Positions 36,210-47,284 of a DNA stretch of 64,000 bases are shown here, piece after piece. How positions within the stretch are numbered: the stretch's first letter is position 1; each line of letters opens with the position of its first letter. The DNA comes from Theobroma cacao. Lineage: Eukaryota > Streptophyta > Magnoliopsida > Malvales > Malvaceae. The translations under genes were made by a program, and so were the position numbers. The notes under the pieces were generated by a model that worked only from the letters and a program-made list of their open reading frames with translations, had not been told where the DNA came from and did no database searches. The DNA is taken from the NCBI RefSeq assembly GCF_000208745.1, contig NC_030851.1, forward strand, positions 37,774,187 through 37,838,186. The letters run 5' to 3'.

Positions 36210-36440
36210 CCATTTTAATTTTGGGTGATCCATAAAAAAAAAAAAGGAAATTGTTTCCTACTTTAAAAGTAATTCCTAAAATTAAGGATAGAATTTTAAT
36301 TTTGAGTGATTCATAAAATAGGAAATTGTTTCCTACTTTAAAAGATATTCCTAAAATTAAGGATAGTATTTTAATTTGGGAAATTCATAGGAAATAGTTT
36401 CCTACTTCAAAAGAAATTTCTAAAATTATGTGATAGTATT
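36210..36440 (+). repeat. Threefold tandem repeat of about 80 bp in the element leader
   Basis: Three diverged units start near 36210, 36294 and 36369. Each contains TTTTAATTT..G.GA..CATA, then GGAAATNGTTTCCTACTT and CCTAAAATTAAGGATAG-like phrases. The units differ by small indels, one of which is a poly-A run in unit 1. Confidence 0.7.
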
Positions 36441-37479
36441 GAACTTTCCTTAAAATTTTGGTTTGACTAGATGTTTCCAAAAATTTGTTAAGTCACCATT
36501 TAGGTAACTTGACAACATCCAATTTAGGAAACTAATCCATGTTCTAAATGTTAGAAATTAAAATGTTGTCTTAAATATATTTTAGGAAGTTTACCTAAAA
36601 TAAAGAAGTTTCCAAAATTAAAAAGAGTTTTAATTATGGAAAGAATTAAAAAGGAAAGTTTTATTTAATGAATTTCTAATAAGAAATAAGGAGTAAAATG
36701 TTTACTTTAAGTGTTTTGAAAATAAGAATTTCTTAAACACTAAATTGAAAACAGTACCAAATAATTTGAGTCTAACACTTTAAGTGAATTAATTGATGCT
36801 TTTCTCAAATAACACACAAGATCACCAAGTGATATTGAGCTTGCATTTATTTCTATGCTTTTGTTTATGATTATAAAGTATGAGGATGATTATGGACTTA
36901 GACCTTAGAAAATTAGGTCATAGATGGTTAAATTTATTTCTTACGGTATTTATTTTAAAATAGGGTTTGCGCACCCTGCCTTATCTCTAATTTCTCTGGG
37001 TTGTAAAATTCTTTTCTCACCTAGCTCCTCTCGAATGTAACTCGAGGTTTCTTGATTATAAAATGTAATTAGTTACATTAAAGTGTAAAACTAGGGTTAG
37101 AAAATTTTTTTGTAACTTAAAGATAGAGATCCAAAGGCGCCATGGAGATTCAAGGAGATTACAAGCAAAGCTTGAAGATGATATTTGTGTAAATCCCCTA
37201 GAAATTTCATCAACTGATTTCCTTAACGGCTCGAGGAAATTAGAATTAGTAAAGTCCATAATCATCGTAGTAGTTGGCAAGATATAGATTTATTTTTCAA
37301 TATATATATATATATATATGATATATGTGGAATGCGATAAATGCTATGCATGTCAACAATGCCAAATCAATGAGACCTTAATTAATGAATTAATAAATAA
37401 AAATCCCTTGTTAATATATTGAGTCAAAAAGTTACCTTCTACCATATAACAAGATAACCAGGCTGTTCTTTGAATTGAA

Positions 37480-37737
37480 GGCTTGTTGAGTCACTCAAGG
37501 CCAAACTTTTACATGAGTACATTTAAGTTATTAGTGGGTCTTACTCAACTAGTACCATGTTGTTTGGATGTGTCACACATGACCGTATATTATTAGAGGC
37601 ATAGTTCGGCAAAATGTATATGATACGTTTAGACAAGGAGTTGTCACCTAACTGATGTAGGAGTTATATAAGATACAATTGGTAAGTTAAGTTACCTACC
37701 TAATTAGTTTCATTATGGCTTGTTGAGTCACTCAAGG
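37480..37737 (+). repeat. Repeated near-palindrome GGCTTGTTGAGTCACTCAAGG in the leader
   Basis: The phrase GCTTGTTGAGTCACTCAAGG occurs at about 37481-37500 and 37718-37737. Its centre TTGAGTCACTCAA is palindromic around one base and contains TGAGTCA, the bZIP (GCN4-type) core. Both copies lie a few hundred bases before gag, a region that could act in packaging or transcription of the element. Confidence 0.65.
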
Positions 37738-37936
37738 TCATGGTGGGATGAAAAGGGTTCTAGCTCAATAAGAAGTTTAAAGGTTAAATTTCTCGAAATA
37801 GTAAAGGAGGGCTATTATTTTGATAAAATATTGAGAATAATCATATAAGATTTTAAAACCTTATCTTTATGATTATATAATTTGCGTTAATGACTAATAA
37901 TCATTTATGTTGATTTATATAGGATATAAATCTATC

Positions 37937-38820
37937 ATGGCGAATAGTTTGTCACTTAGAAGCATACTTGATGCAAACAAGTTGACAGGCTCAAATTTCA
38001 TTGACTGGTTTCGCAATATCAAGATTGTCTAAAACAAGAGAAAAAAGCTGATGTCCTAAATGGTCCTGTTCCCGAGGAACCTAGCGATGATGCTACAAAT
38101 GAGGAAAATGAGACGTATAGAGTTTATATGGATGATCTCGATCAAGTCACATGTGTGATGTTGGCTAATATGGCTTCAGATCTTCAAAAGCAACATGAAG
38201 CTATGAATGCCTTGGATATTATCCTAAACCTTAGAGAAATGTTCAATAAGGAAAGCCGCATAGAGAGATTTGACATTTCAAGGGAATTGTTTCGATGTAA
38301 GATGTTTGAGGGAAGCCCAGTTAGGCCTCATGTGCTTAAGATGATAGGATATATCACTTGACTTAAGCAGTTGGGTTGGGCTATGGATCATGATTTGAGC
38401 ATAGACCTTGTACTTTCTTCGCTACCAGAGAGCTATTCACAGTTTGTGTTGAACTTCAATATGAACAAGATTGAGGTAACCCTTTCAGGCTTATTGAATA
38501 TGCTCACACAGGCTGAGAACACCATTGCGAAGGAGAAGCTTTCAGTTCATCTTGTCTCTTCTAAGAAAAATAAAAATGAGAAAAGAAAATTTTCTAAAAA
38601 AGACAAGGATGAAAAGGCATCAACTTCAAAAGGTATAAAGCCCACTAGAGGAGTGAAGATGGACAAGGACAATGACAAATGTCATTTTTGCGGCAAACTT
38701 GGGCATTGGAGGCGCAATTGCAAGGATTATCTTGAATCCATCAAAGGGAAGAAACAAAAGGAAGCTTCCACATCAAGTATGAATCATATAATGATTTATT
38801 TTTTACTACTTGGTATATGA
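37937..38820 (+). pseudogene. gag: Copia-type gag, frameshifted
   Basis: ATG at 37937 opens a frame reading SLRSILDANKLTGSNFIDW, the usual start of Copia gag in many plant elements. It stops near 38030, and the homologous frame resumes around 38128 with VTCVMLANMASDLQKQHEA, LFRCKMFEGSPVRPHVLKM and, after a stop near 38359, SIDLVLSSLPESYSQFV. A CX2CX4HX4C zinc knuckle (CHFCGKLGHWRRNC) at about 38684-38725 ends the recognisable part. Gag forms the particle; at least one frameshift and one stop make this copy non-functional. Confidence 0.85.
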
Positions 38821-40441
38821 TACCTTACTCTTTATTAATGGTTTTAATATGTATGACATATTGAAGGAACTAATGACAAGGAGCAGTGAAGAATAGGATC
38901 ATGAAGAGGATAACCTTAGTTGATGGTGATCAACCTTGTCCACCTAGATTAGATTGTGGAACAATAAATAATTTTAGAACATTGAATGTTTTCATGGCAT
39001 GATTGTCAAGATGAGATGTTTTGGTTTTGGACCTATGGCTAAATATTTATTTTATGTTTAGGAAACATAGATTTATATTTTGCTAGCATGAGATGCTTAG
39101 CTTATATATATATTTATATATTTACATTACATCTCATTTTATTTTTGAAATTGTTCTAAATTATATATTCTTATAGTATAACCTTGCATATATGATAATC
39201 AATACTAAGTCATAATGATAAGATTATTGTGATATTATTTTTCTTTTGATTATGAATCAAAAAGGAAATTAATGAGTTGACTTCGATAAAATTGAGTCAT
39301 AACTCAATGAATTCATAATAGGATTATGAACATATTTAGTCTAAGAGCATTCTTAATGAAATCTTGGATCTAAATTAAGATTGCTTAGAACTAAATAACA
39401 ATTGATTATCATAATGAATTCATAAGAGATTAATTACAATGCATTCGAAACCCAATTAATTGCATGAACTAACCTTTGAGAGGATTTCATCCCATAACCA
39501 ATGATGAATGACTAATGACATGTAAGTGTAAATAAAAGTTATGGATATAACACCCCAAAAGGAAGTAAATAAGTTTACTTGGCAAGATTTCTATACATGA
39601 TAGAAATAGTGGGAGCCAATGACACTTTAAAAGTCAAAGGTTATGAAATTATGAAATCCAATAGATAAGATCTATGCACAAAAAATTAATTTAATGGGAT
39701 GCATAAAGATGCATAATTCATGACATAAATCCCTTAAATACAAACCATTAATAGAATGCATATTAATGCACTACTCATGTAAGATGAGTCTACTAAATAA
39801 TCCAACATGAATGACTGGATAATAATCTTTATTCAATATAATAAATTCAAAATAGTTGAATACATTGAATAAGATAAACATATTTTGTGCACATCATAAG
39901 ATTAGTGGGAGTAAGATAAGTTACTCATTAAAAGTGTATAAGATACATTTACCAGTCTAAGAAAAACAAAATGGGACTAAAGAGTTAGAGCCTAAAAAGG
40001 GATTCAGCAAAAGAATTTAAGATTACATGTTAAAGGTGTTTAACATAGAGAGAATCCTAAATGTCAAAAGTGATATAAAGTCATGATTGAGTAGTTGTAT
40101 TGGATTGGTTCCAAAACAAGAGATAACTACATGATTATATCTATAATCAGATACAAATCTTTTGTTTAGGCTATAAAAGAGGAGATATTTGGATCATTGG
40201 TTTAATGAACCAATAAATGATTTCGAGCTATTAAAGTAACAACAAGAGCCATAATAATGGAATTAAAGTCTCATTGTGATCTAAATTAGTATTTCGATTA
40301 TGACAATGGAGATTGTCAAACATATAAATTAACATATTCTTAAATATTGCAATTTGAGTTGTCCTAGTAGAAACACAATTGCTAAGCGAAAGAGTTTGAT
40401 ATTGGATACGTTAGCAATTGACTCAAGTGCAAGTGAGAGAT
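38821..40441 (+). other. Non-coding 3' part of the gag-only element
   Basis: Between gag and the 3' LTR I find no protease, integrase, reverse transcriptase or RNase H motif in any frame. The sequence is AT-rich and ends in a purine-rich tract (AAGTGCAAGTGAGAGAT) just before the LTR, which may serve as the polypurine tract. Confidence 0.65.
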
Positions 40442-42132
40442 TGTTGGTATATGCCCTTGAACCAAATTGGATTGATCAAGGAATATATATTGTCATTTAA
40501 TGCATATTTAATTGCATAATTATATGTGATAGAGGTTTTCCTTTATATTAGTGGAATAATAAGGAGTTATTAAGTACTAATTGGATGAAGCCCATGGAAC
40601 ATAAAGGCCTTGTAAGAGAATTGTAAAGTTGTTACAATTATGAGATCATTATACATCAAAGCCATGTTCTTAAAATTGTTTCTATTCATTGTATTGTCAA
40701 GACAGGGCATTGACAATGCTTAAAGACTGGTATATGTTAAGCCTTCTTACTTGAGAAGTAAGCAATCTATCTCATAGATTGAAGTATATGGGATACTTGA
40801 GGATAACATGTAGGTGCCTGTTAAAGAACAAGTTCACTAAACATGACCCACTATGAGAACTCTATTTGGTATTTCATTCAAGTGTCTATGAAAAATGTTC
40901 TCATGTGATAATCGTGCAACTAGTCCTTGGATTTGAGACACCGAGTCATCTTGTATGGGTAATGACATACTTTGATTTCACCCTACGGATCTGAAGGTGA
41001 CTATATGCCTAAACAGGATGCTTTTGGGTATGCCATGAAACATGCGAAGGTGAATGAGTGGTCAAGAGAGGATTCATCAACCCAAGTGATATGAGGAGAT
41101 GTATCTCACTTGTTCTCAATTCTTAATTAACTTGTATAAAGTCTTCGGCTAAAGCATGATGAATTTGAGGAAAGTTAGTTTCCTAAATTCATAAGGTTAG
41201 TCATGAATTATGAGAACTAATATGGAATGTTATAAGTAGACACCTAGCCATACTTAATGTCATATCCTGAATATTTAATGAAATGACCATATTGCACTAA
41301 GAGGCTTATCACTATAAGGCTCTGTCAAATTCTTTAATTGACTCTCTAACACTTGGGTGGTCATAATGTATTTCTAAATGTCGCTCATGATCTATAAATA
41401 TAAATTACTTATCAAATTGATATTTGATTATGATTTATATTTATTACCAACATGTTAGAAGCCTAATGGGTCACACACATTAAGTGACATGATTGAGATT
41501 AAGTAAGGATAATTAATTAAGTTGGACTTAATTAAAAAAATCAAAATAAAATGAAAAATTAATTAAGTTCTCAAATACTTAATTAAATTAAAATACAATT
41601 GTTGCATTTAGGATTCCAACTTAGTTTGGCTATATAAATATGTTATATTAGCAAACTAAAACTTTAAGCCTTAAAAACCACTTCTTAGCCATTTCATAAA
41701 ATAAGAAAAGAAAAATAGTTTTCTTTGTTTGACAAAAATAAGATTCGGCAAGAACTTTTGGTCTTTTTGTTTTAGAAACAAAATTTGCTAGCACAAATAA
41801 AAATCCTACCTTTGAGAAGGTCTTATTCAGTTATTGTGTGGATTACTGTTAGAGGCCAAGCACTTGGGTGGCTGAAGATTTGATAAATCCTAAAGGTGAA
41901 GAAGCAAAGATTTTGATTTATTTGGCTCTTGATTACGATATTTAGAGTAAGGTATATAACTCTTAAACTTATGAGTGTTCATAACTAATTTGAAAGTTAC
42001 ATGAAAAACACAAACATTGATCTTGTAAGATTTGACTGTTTCTCTGATTTAATACTAGTTTATTTTTTCGCTGCGTTATATTTTTAATTTATTGATTATT
42101 TTCATGTTTGAGCATGAGGTCGAATCCCGGCA
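40442..42132 (+). repeat. 3' LTR of the gag-only element
   Basis: Direct copy of the 5' LTR, 1691 bp, ending GGTCGAATCCCGGCA. The end resembles a tRNA T-arm but is part of the LTR. Confidence 0.9.
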
Positions 42133-42137
42133 AAAGC

Positions 42138-44269
42138 TTCAAAACTTATGCAGGTAGCTATTGCATTCCTCTTTAAGTAACTGACAAGAACTTGTTCTTC
42201 TGATAACTGCATAGTTTGAGAATATTTTCTTTCCTTTTACTATTAGTCAACGCTTCCTGAACTTAAATAGAAGACTGATCAATGTCATGTGTACCAAACT
42301 CAAATAAGCCATATCATACTTCACTCCTAAGGGTCAGGGATGGACAGAACCAATCAGAAGTGTAATTGGCTACAGCAAAGCAAGTACCTTCAACTCACAT
42401 ACTTGTGTCTTGCTTAGCCAAGAAGTGTTAAACATAATAAGATACTAGGACTAATGTGGCTTTTTGCTAAACTTTATTTTCCCTATTTCAACTCTTTGAG
42501 CATGATATATGCTTGGTTGAAGCTTTTGAAGCATGGTGGATTAGACAGATAATTGTCATAACAAACAAGCTCTTTTTTGCTTGTTTTCAACCTAGTTGTT
42601 CTTCCATATTTTTGTTTGTGATTTGCACTACGGTTAAGAAGAGTGTCAAGTTTTAATTCCTTATGTATCATAACACACTGATAAATTATTTGTATAGCTT
42701 TGTCTTAGACAATTTAATGATCAATTGGGGTGATTCGTAATTCATCCTAGTTGTTCTTCCCAACTTAAAAAAATTATCAAAGATAAATTCTATTTGTTTA
42801 TTGTTCAATTATATTTGCCATGCTTGTCCTAAAAAAGATTGAAAGATATTTTACAATAAATTGAAAGATCATAAGATCATTGTGAATGAAGTAACGAAAG
42901 AGCAATCCAAAGATCATGTAGTAAAATTTTTAGGATAATATTAGATAGAATAAATGTTGGCGCAAATGGGTTTTTGAAATTCAAAGGGAACCAGCAAAAT
43001 TAACTACATTAAATAAATATTTTTAATACTATTTCGCCCCACCACTCATATGCAAAAAAAGAATTATGCGAACATTAAGGATACAATGAAGCTAACACCA
43101 AACTTTGTTTTGCACTTCCAAAATTAGATCACCAGACACACTACTTTGTATAGACTTACAAGTATCTCTTCTTTGAGGATACAATCCTTTCATTAAAGTA
43201 CATTTTTGTCTTAAACACACCTTTACATATTATAAGATATAACCTTTAGATAGAGGTAATTTTTCAATAGTTACCTTATGAAAAGACAACCTTTCATATC
43301 ATTAGACATAACTTTGAATCATAATATGAAAAGATAACTATTTATATCATAATTTTTAAGTAATGATGTTTTTCAAGATTTGGAGGTGTTTTTTCAAATG
43401 TCACTCCATCAAGAGATATAACCTTTGATATGAAAAACTACCAACAATCCAATAATTACATTATGTGATATAACCTTTCAATTTTGAAAATACACCAATA
43501 ATAAATTAATGAATTATACAATACAATAAACTTAAAAAAAATTGACATGAAAAAAGAAAAACATGATTTGTAATCATTTAGACATGGAGTCCTAATAAAT
43601 ATGTCATTTAGAGATAAAATTTTAATACCTAGAGAGTCATTATGTTCAATCAAATAATCAAGAAAACAACAACATAGTATGAACAAGGGCTCAACTAATT
43701 AGTATGCGTAGTGAGTTGAATAAAATCAAATAAGTACATTAAAAAACATTAATTAACAATAAAAATGTGAAAAACGGATTAAAATAAGATTGCGTATACG
43801 TAGTATGTTTGTTAATGATTTTAATTTTTTAAATTGAAACCCTAAATCATATATAATAAAATCAAATTAAATATCTTAGTTTGATTTGGTTTTATCTTTT
43901 TGTGTTTTAAGGTTATGCATAAGAGTTATGCAATCTAAATACAATAATTCTAGCATACATACTTCCACAAAGCATGATATTGTGGGTTTGTCATTTTTAA
44001 AATTCTTAGAGACATTTTCAAGTTTTCAATGAATTGCTTGGACTTTCCATTTATAATAGTGAGAGTGCTTTTGACTATTGTTTATGAATGATTCTCATAA
44101 ATATGAATGATAATGATAAATGTGTTACAAAATAATAAATATAAAATAGTATAGAAGAGCCTAATTTGTCATTATGGTTAAGTCTAAATACATTTACCTA
44201 ATCCCTCATTATGGTTAAGAAATCAAAGAGTGTCATATGGGAAAAATTGAAATTACAAGGACTAAAGGT
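42138..44269. other. AT-rich intergenic spacer
   Basis: No gene is supported. Around 43225-43480 the phrase GATATAACCTTTNNAT recurs three to four times, suggesting a decayed local repeat. The rest is simple AT-rich sequence. Confidence 0.5.
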
Positions 44270-46800
44270 GGAGTTTATCCTAATTTTTAATATTTTACTT
44301 TATTTTTTGAAAAATACAATTTATTAATTTATATTTTTAAAAAATATTTAAAATGCTGAAGTCGAAATATTTTTCTTTAAACTTTTGATATAGAATGAAA
44401 GGAGTATAAAATATATCAGTTACAGAATGCATTACACTTTAAGTATTATATATGTGTGTGTGTGCAAGCGTTCGCGCAATTTGACATTAATTAAAACAAA
44501 ATATTCTTAAAATAGTAATTTAACTAACTTTAAAGAGTAAGTAAAATTAAATCAGACCAATTACTCATTCAAACCAATTACGATTTAAGTAAAACGGTTC
44601 GATATAATTAATCTATTGAATCAATTGGTCCAATTGGTTTTTTCGTCGGTTTTTGGTTTTAAAATTTTTAGACCAATCCACCCAAAAAAAATACAACTAA
44701 TTATATATATATATATTTTTATATATTAATATATATAATATTTTTTATATATATTAAGAAGAATTGATAATAAACTTAATTAATAATATACTTAAAATAT
44801 ATTAATTTATTATATATACATATACAAATCATAATCATAACAATTTAAATTTAATTGTACATATTTACTTATTTATAAATCTGTATTAATATAAAATTAT
44901 AAGTTATATATTTTAAATAATAGAACTTATATGTTAATATTATAATATATTATAGTAAATATCCTACATATTAATATGTTATATTATACCTTAGTAATGT
45001 TTCGTAATATAAAATATTATGAATATATATAATTGTATAAATATTATATATATTTATATTTAATTTATACATAAGCATTACTATAATTTATAATAAACTT
45101 TATTTATATGTTTTTTTCTTTTTTGCATCAGATTCAAACAAACTTTATTTATATGATTACATTTAATAATCTATCACTTCAATTTTTATAACATAATATT
45201 TATAATTAGTTAATATTTATACAAACTTTGATATAAAACATTATAATATATAAATTGTGTCATTAATTTTATATATACATAATAAAGTAATATATATAAA
45301 TATTTAATTTATACATAAACATTACTGTAACTTATAATAGACTTTATTTATATGATTATACTGAATAATTTTATTATTTATCGTCTTAATTTTTATAACA
45401 TATTGTTTATAATTAGTTATTATTTATACAAACTTTGATATAAAAATTAAAAAATTTTAACATATAAGTTGTATAATTAGTTTTATATATATAATAAAGT
45501 AATATATTATATATACATATATTTAATTTATTCATAATTTGTATATTTTATAATTATGGATGAATTTTCTAAATTTTAATATTATAATTTGTAAAAAAAT
45601 GATAAAATTTTGATCCATTGGTCCAAAATCAAATCAATCAAAGCAATTATATGTTTGATTGGTTTAATCTTCTTTTATATTTGATTGATTTTAATTGGCT
45701 TTTTAATAATGTTTTGTCCATTTGGTATTTAGGTATAGCGGACCAAACCACCCAATCCATTTATTTGCTTACCCATCTTTTAACAAATTTTGATAACCAA
45801 TAACAATAGATAACCATCTATCGGATTCTAAAATATTATAACAAGTATTAGTACCATAATTAGAGAGTTAACAATGGATAAGGATTAATTGGATTTTAAG
45901 ATATTATAACACATAATAGTTGTATAAAGAGTGAGTTTTGATCCACAATTTTGATTTGGTAAAACTTAAGTAAAATCTTGACATAAGTTTCACCAAACCA
46001 AAATTTATAGTTGTCACTAAATCATATCTAAATTTCATGATAAACACTATACCAAATGCATGGAACCCAAACTCTAAAATTGGAAGCTCCACAGATCCAA
46101 AATCAGTAACAATTCTCCACCAAACCCCCCATTAAATCTCATTCAAATTTCCTAATAGGAATTGAAAGAGCTAAGGAGGATCCGATTCACCCATTTTTAA
46201 TATATTACCTTATTTTTTGAAAATTGTAATTTATTATTATATTGTTTATAAAAAATATTAAAAACACTTAAGTCAAAATATTTTTCTTTGAACTTTTAAT
46301 ATAGAACAAAAGAGTGTAAATATATCAATTAAATGACGCATTAGATATATATAAATTACTTTGTATAATTAAAGTTATAAAAAAATGTTAACATATGCAT
46401 ATTAACGGTTAAGACAAAATATTTTTAAAATAATAATTTAATTTTTAATGAATTTCCATAATCAATAAAGATAGATGACTATTAATCAAAGTTTAAAATA
46501 TTATAACAAGTATTAGTACCATAATCAAGGAGTTTTGATCCCCGAACTGGATTTCGTAAAAATTATCTAAAATTTTAACATAAATTTCACCAAACCAAAT
46601 TTCATAATTTTGAATAAATCATATCTAAATTTCATGATAACTTTCAACAAGCCAATGCATGGAAACAAAACTCCGTAATTGGATGTCTCTCACAATTTCC
46701 AAATCAGTACCAATTCTTCACCAAACCTCCATTGAAATCTCATTCATATTTCCTAACAGGGATTGAATCAGTTAATGAGAATCAAATTTACCCAAAAAGA
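44270..46800. repeat. Tandem segmental duplication upstream of the anthranilate synthase gene
   Basis: Copy 1 runs from about 44275 to 46190 and copy 2 from about 46190 to 46795. Matching blocks appear in the same order in both: TTTTACTTTATTTTTTGAAAA-like (44288/46203), AAAATATTTTTCTTT.AACTTTT (about 44365/46277), ACAAAATATT.TTAAAAT (about 44500/46415), AATATTATAACAAGTATTAG (about 45831/46496), CATATCTAAATTTCATGATAA (46022/46619) and CTCATTCA.ATTTCCTAA (46138/46738). Copy 1 is 1.3 kb longer because of extra AT-rich DNA at about 44540-45800. No coding sequence is present. Confidence 0.7.
45056..45540. repeat. Internal tandem repeat in very AT-rich DNA
   Basis: Two adjacent units of about 210-245 bp (near 45056-45300 and 45301-45540) share phrases such as TTTAATTTATACATAANCATTACT, TATAACATANTNTTTATAATTAG and ATACAAACTTTGATATAAAA. 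Unit 1 has an extra 37-bp insertion with a repeated AAACTTTATTTATATG. The DNA is over 80% A+T by eye. Confidence 0.65.
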
Positions 46801-46812
46801 GATAATATATTC

Positions 46813-47058
46813 AAATAGTTTCTATATTCATGTATTTTTGTTAATTTAATTTTTTTATTTTGAGAATTTAAACAATTTAATTTTTTTTCTGAATGACATC
46901 TAATTTTACATGATGACATCAGTTGACGTGGTATTACCACATCATCAAATTTGTTACGTAAGCACTAACATTTAATTTTTAAAATCAAGAAATTAAATTA
47001 TTTTGATTTCGATAATTATGATTAAATTAACGAAAATGCATTGATACAAAGAATATTT
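46813..47058. mobile_element. Small MITE-like hairpin in the ASB promoter
   Basis: The ends pair as imperfect inverted repeats: AAATAGTTTCTATATTCATG at 46813 matches the reverse complement of CATTGATACAAAGAATATTT ending at 47058, and pairing continues through GTTAATTTAAT. The total is about 246 bp. The centre holds TGACGTGG at 46924-46931 opposite CCACATCATC. It ends about 90 bp before the TATA box of the anthranilate synthase beta gene. Confidence 0.6.
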
Positions 47059-47145
47059 AGGTACTTTTGACTCAAAAAAATTTTCACTTACAATGCTACC
47101 CATTCCCTATTTCCACAATACCATCTTAGGACTAAGTGATGACTC

Positions 47146-47155
47146 CTATATATAC
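47146..47155 (+). promoter_or_regulatory. TATA box of the anthranilate synthase beta gene
   Basis: CTATATATAC lies 130 bp before the ATG at 47285, predicting transcription from about 47180 and a 5' UTR of about 105 bp. Confidence 0.6.
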
Positions 47156-47284
47156 AGCATTGTACGGTGACTTTTAAGGGAACCAGAAAATTTTCAGAGT
47201 GGAGAATCTCTGAAACTGAACAACCTTTCAGAATCGTGACGCCTGAAAACGCCTTCTCTGCTCTGTTTTTCTCTTCAGAAGAAA

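Larger units (their letters stand above)
33935..42132 (+). mobile_element. Gag-only LTR retrotransposon (non-autonomous, Copia-like)
   Basis: The element has LTRs of 1689 and 1691 bp (TGTTGGTATATG...CCCAGCA/CCCGGCA) and flanks AAAGT (33930-33934) and AAAGC (42133-42137), a likely 5-bp target duplication with one change. After a primer-binding site come a 2.3-kb leader, a damaged Copia-type gag (37937-38820) and 1.6 kb without any protease, integrase or reverse transcriptase. The arrangement resembles terminal-repeat elements that keep only gag and depend on a partner. By eye the first 320 bp of the LTRs differ at about one base in ten, so it is older than the Sirevirus. A pol deletion from a full element is the alternative. 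Confidence 0.85.

Noticed and set aside
42110..42132. tRNA-like T-arm (GGTCGAATCCC)
   Set aside because: It is the end of the 3' LTR, is matched at the 5' LTR end, and no acceptor stem or anticodon arm lies around it.
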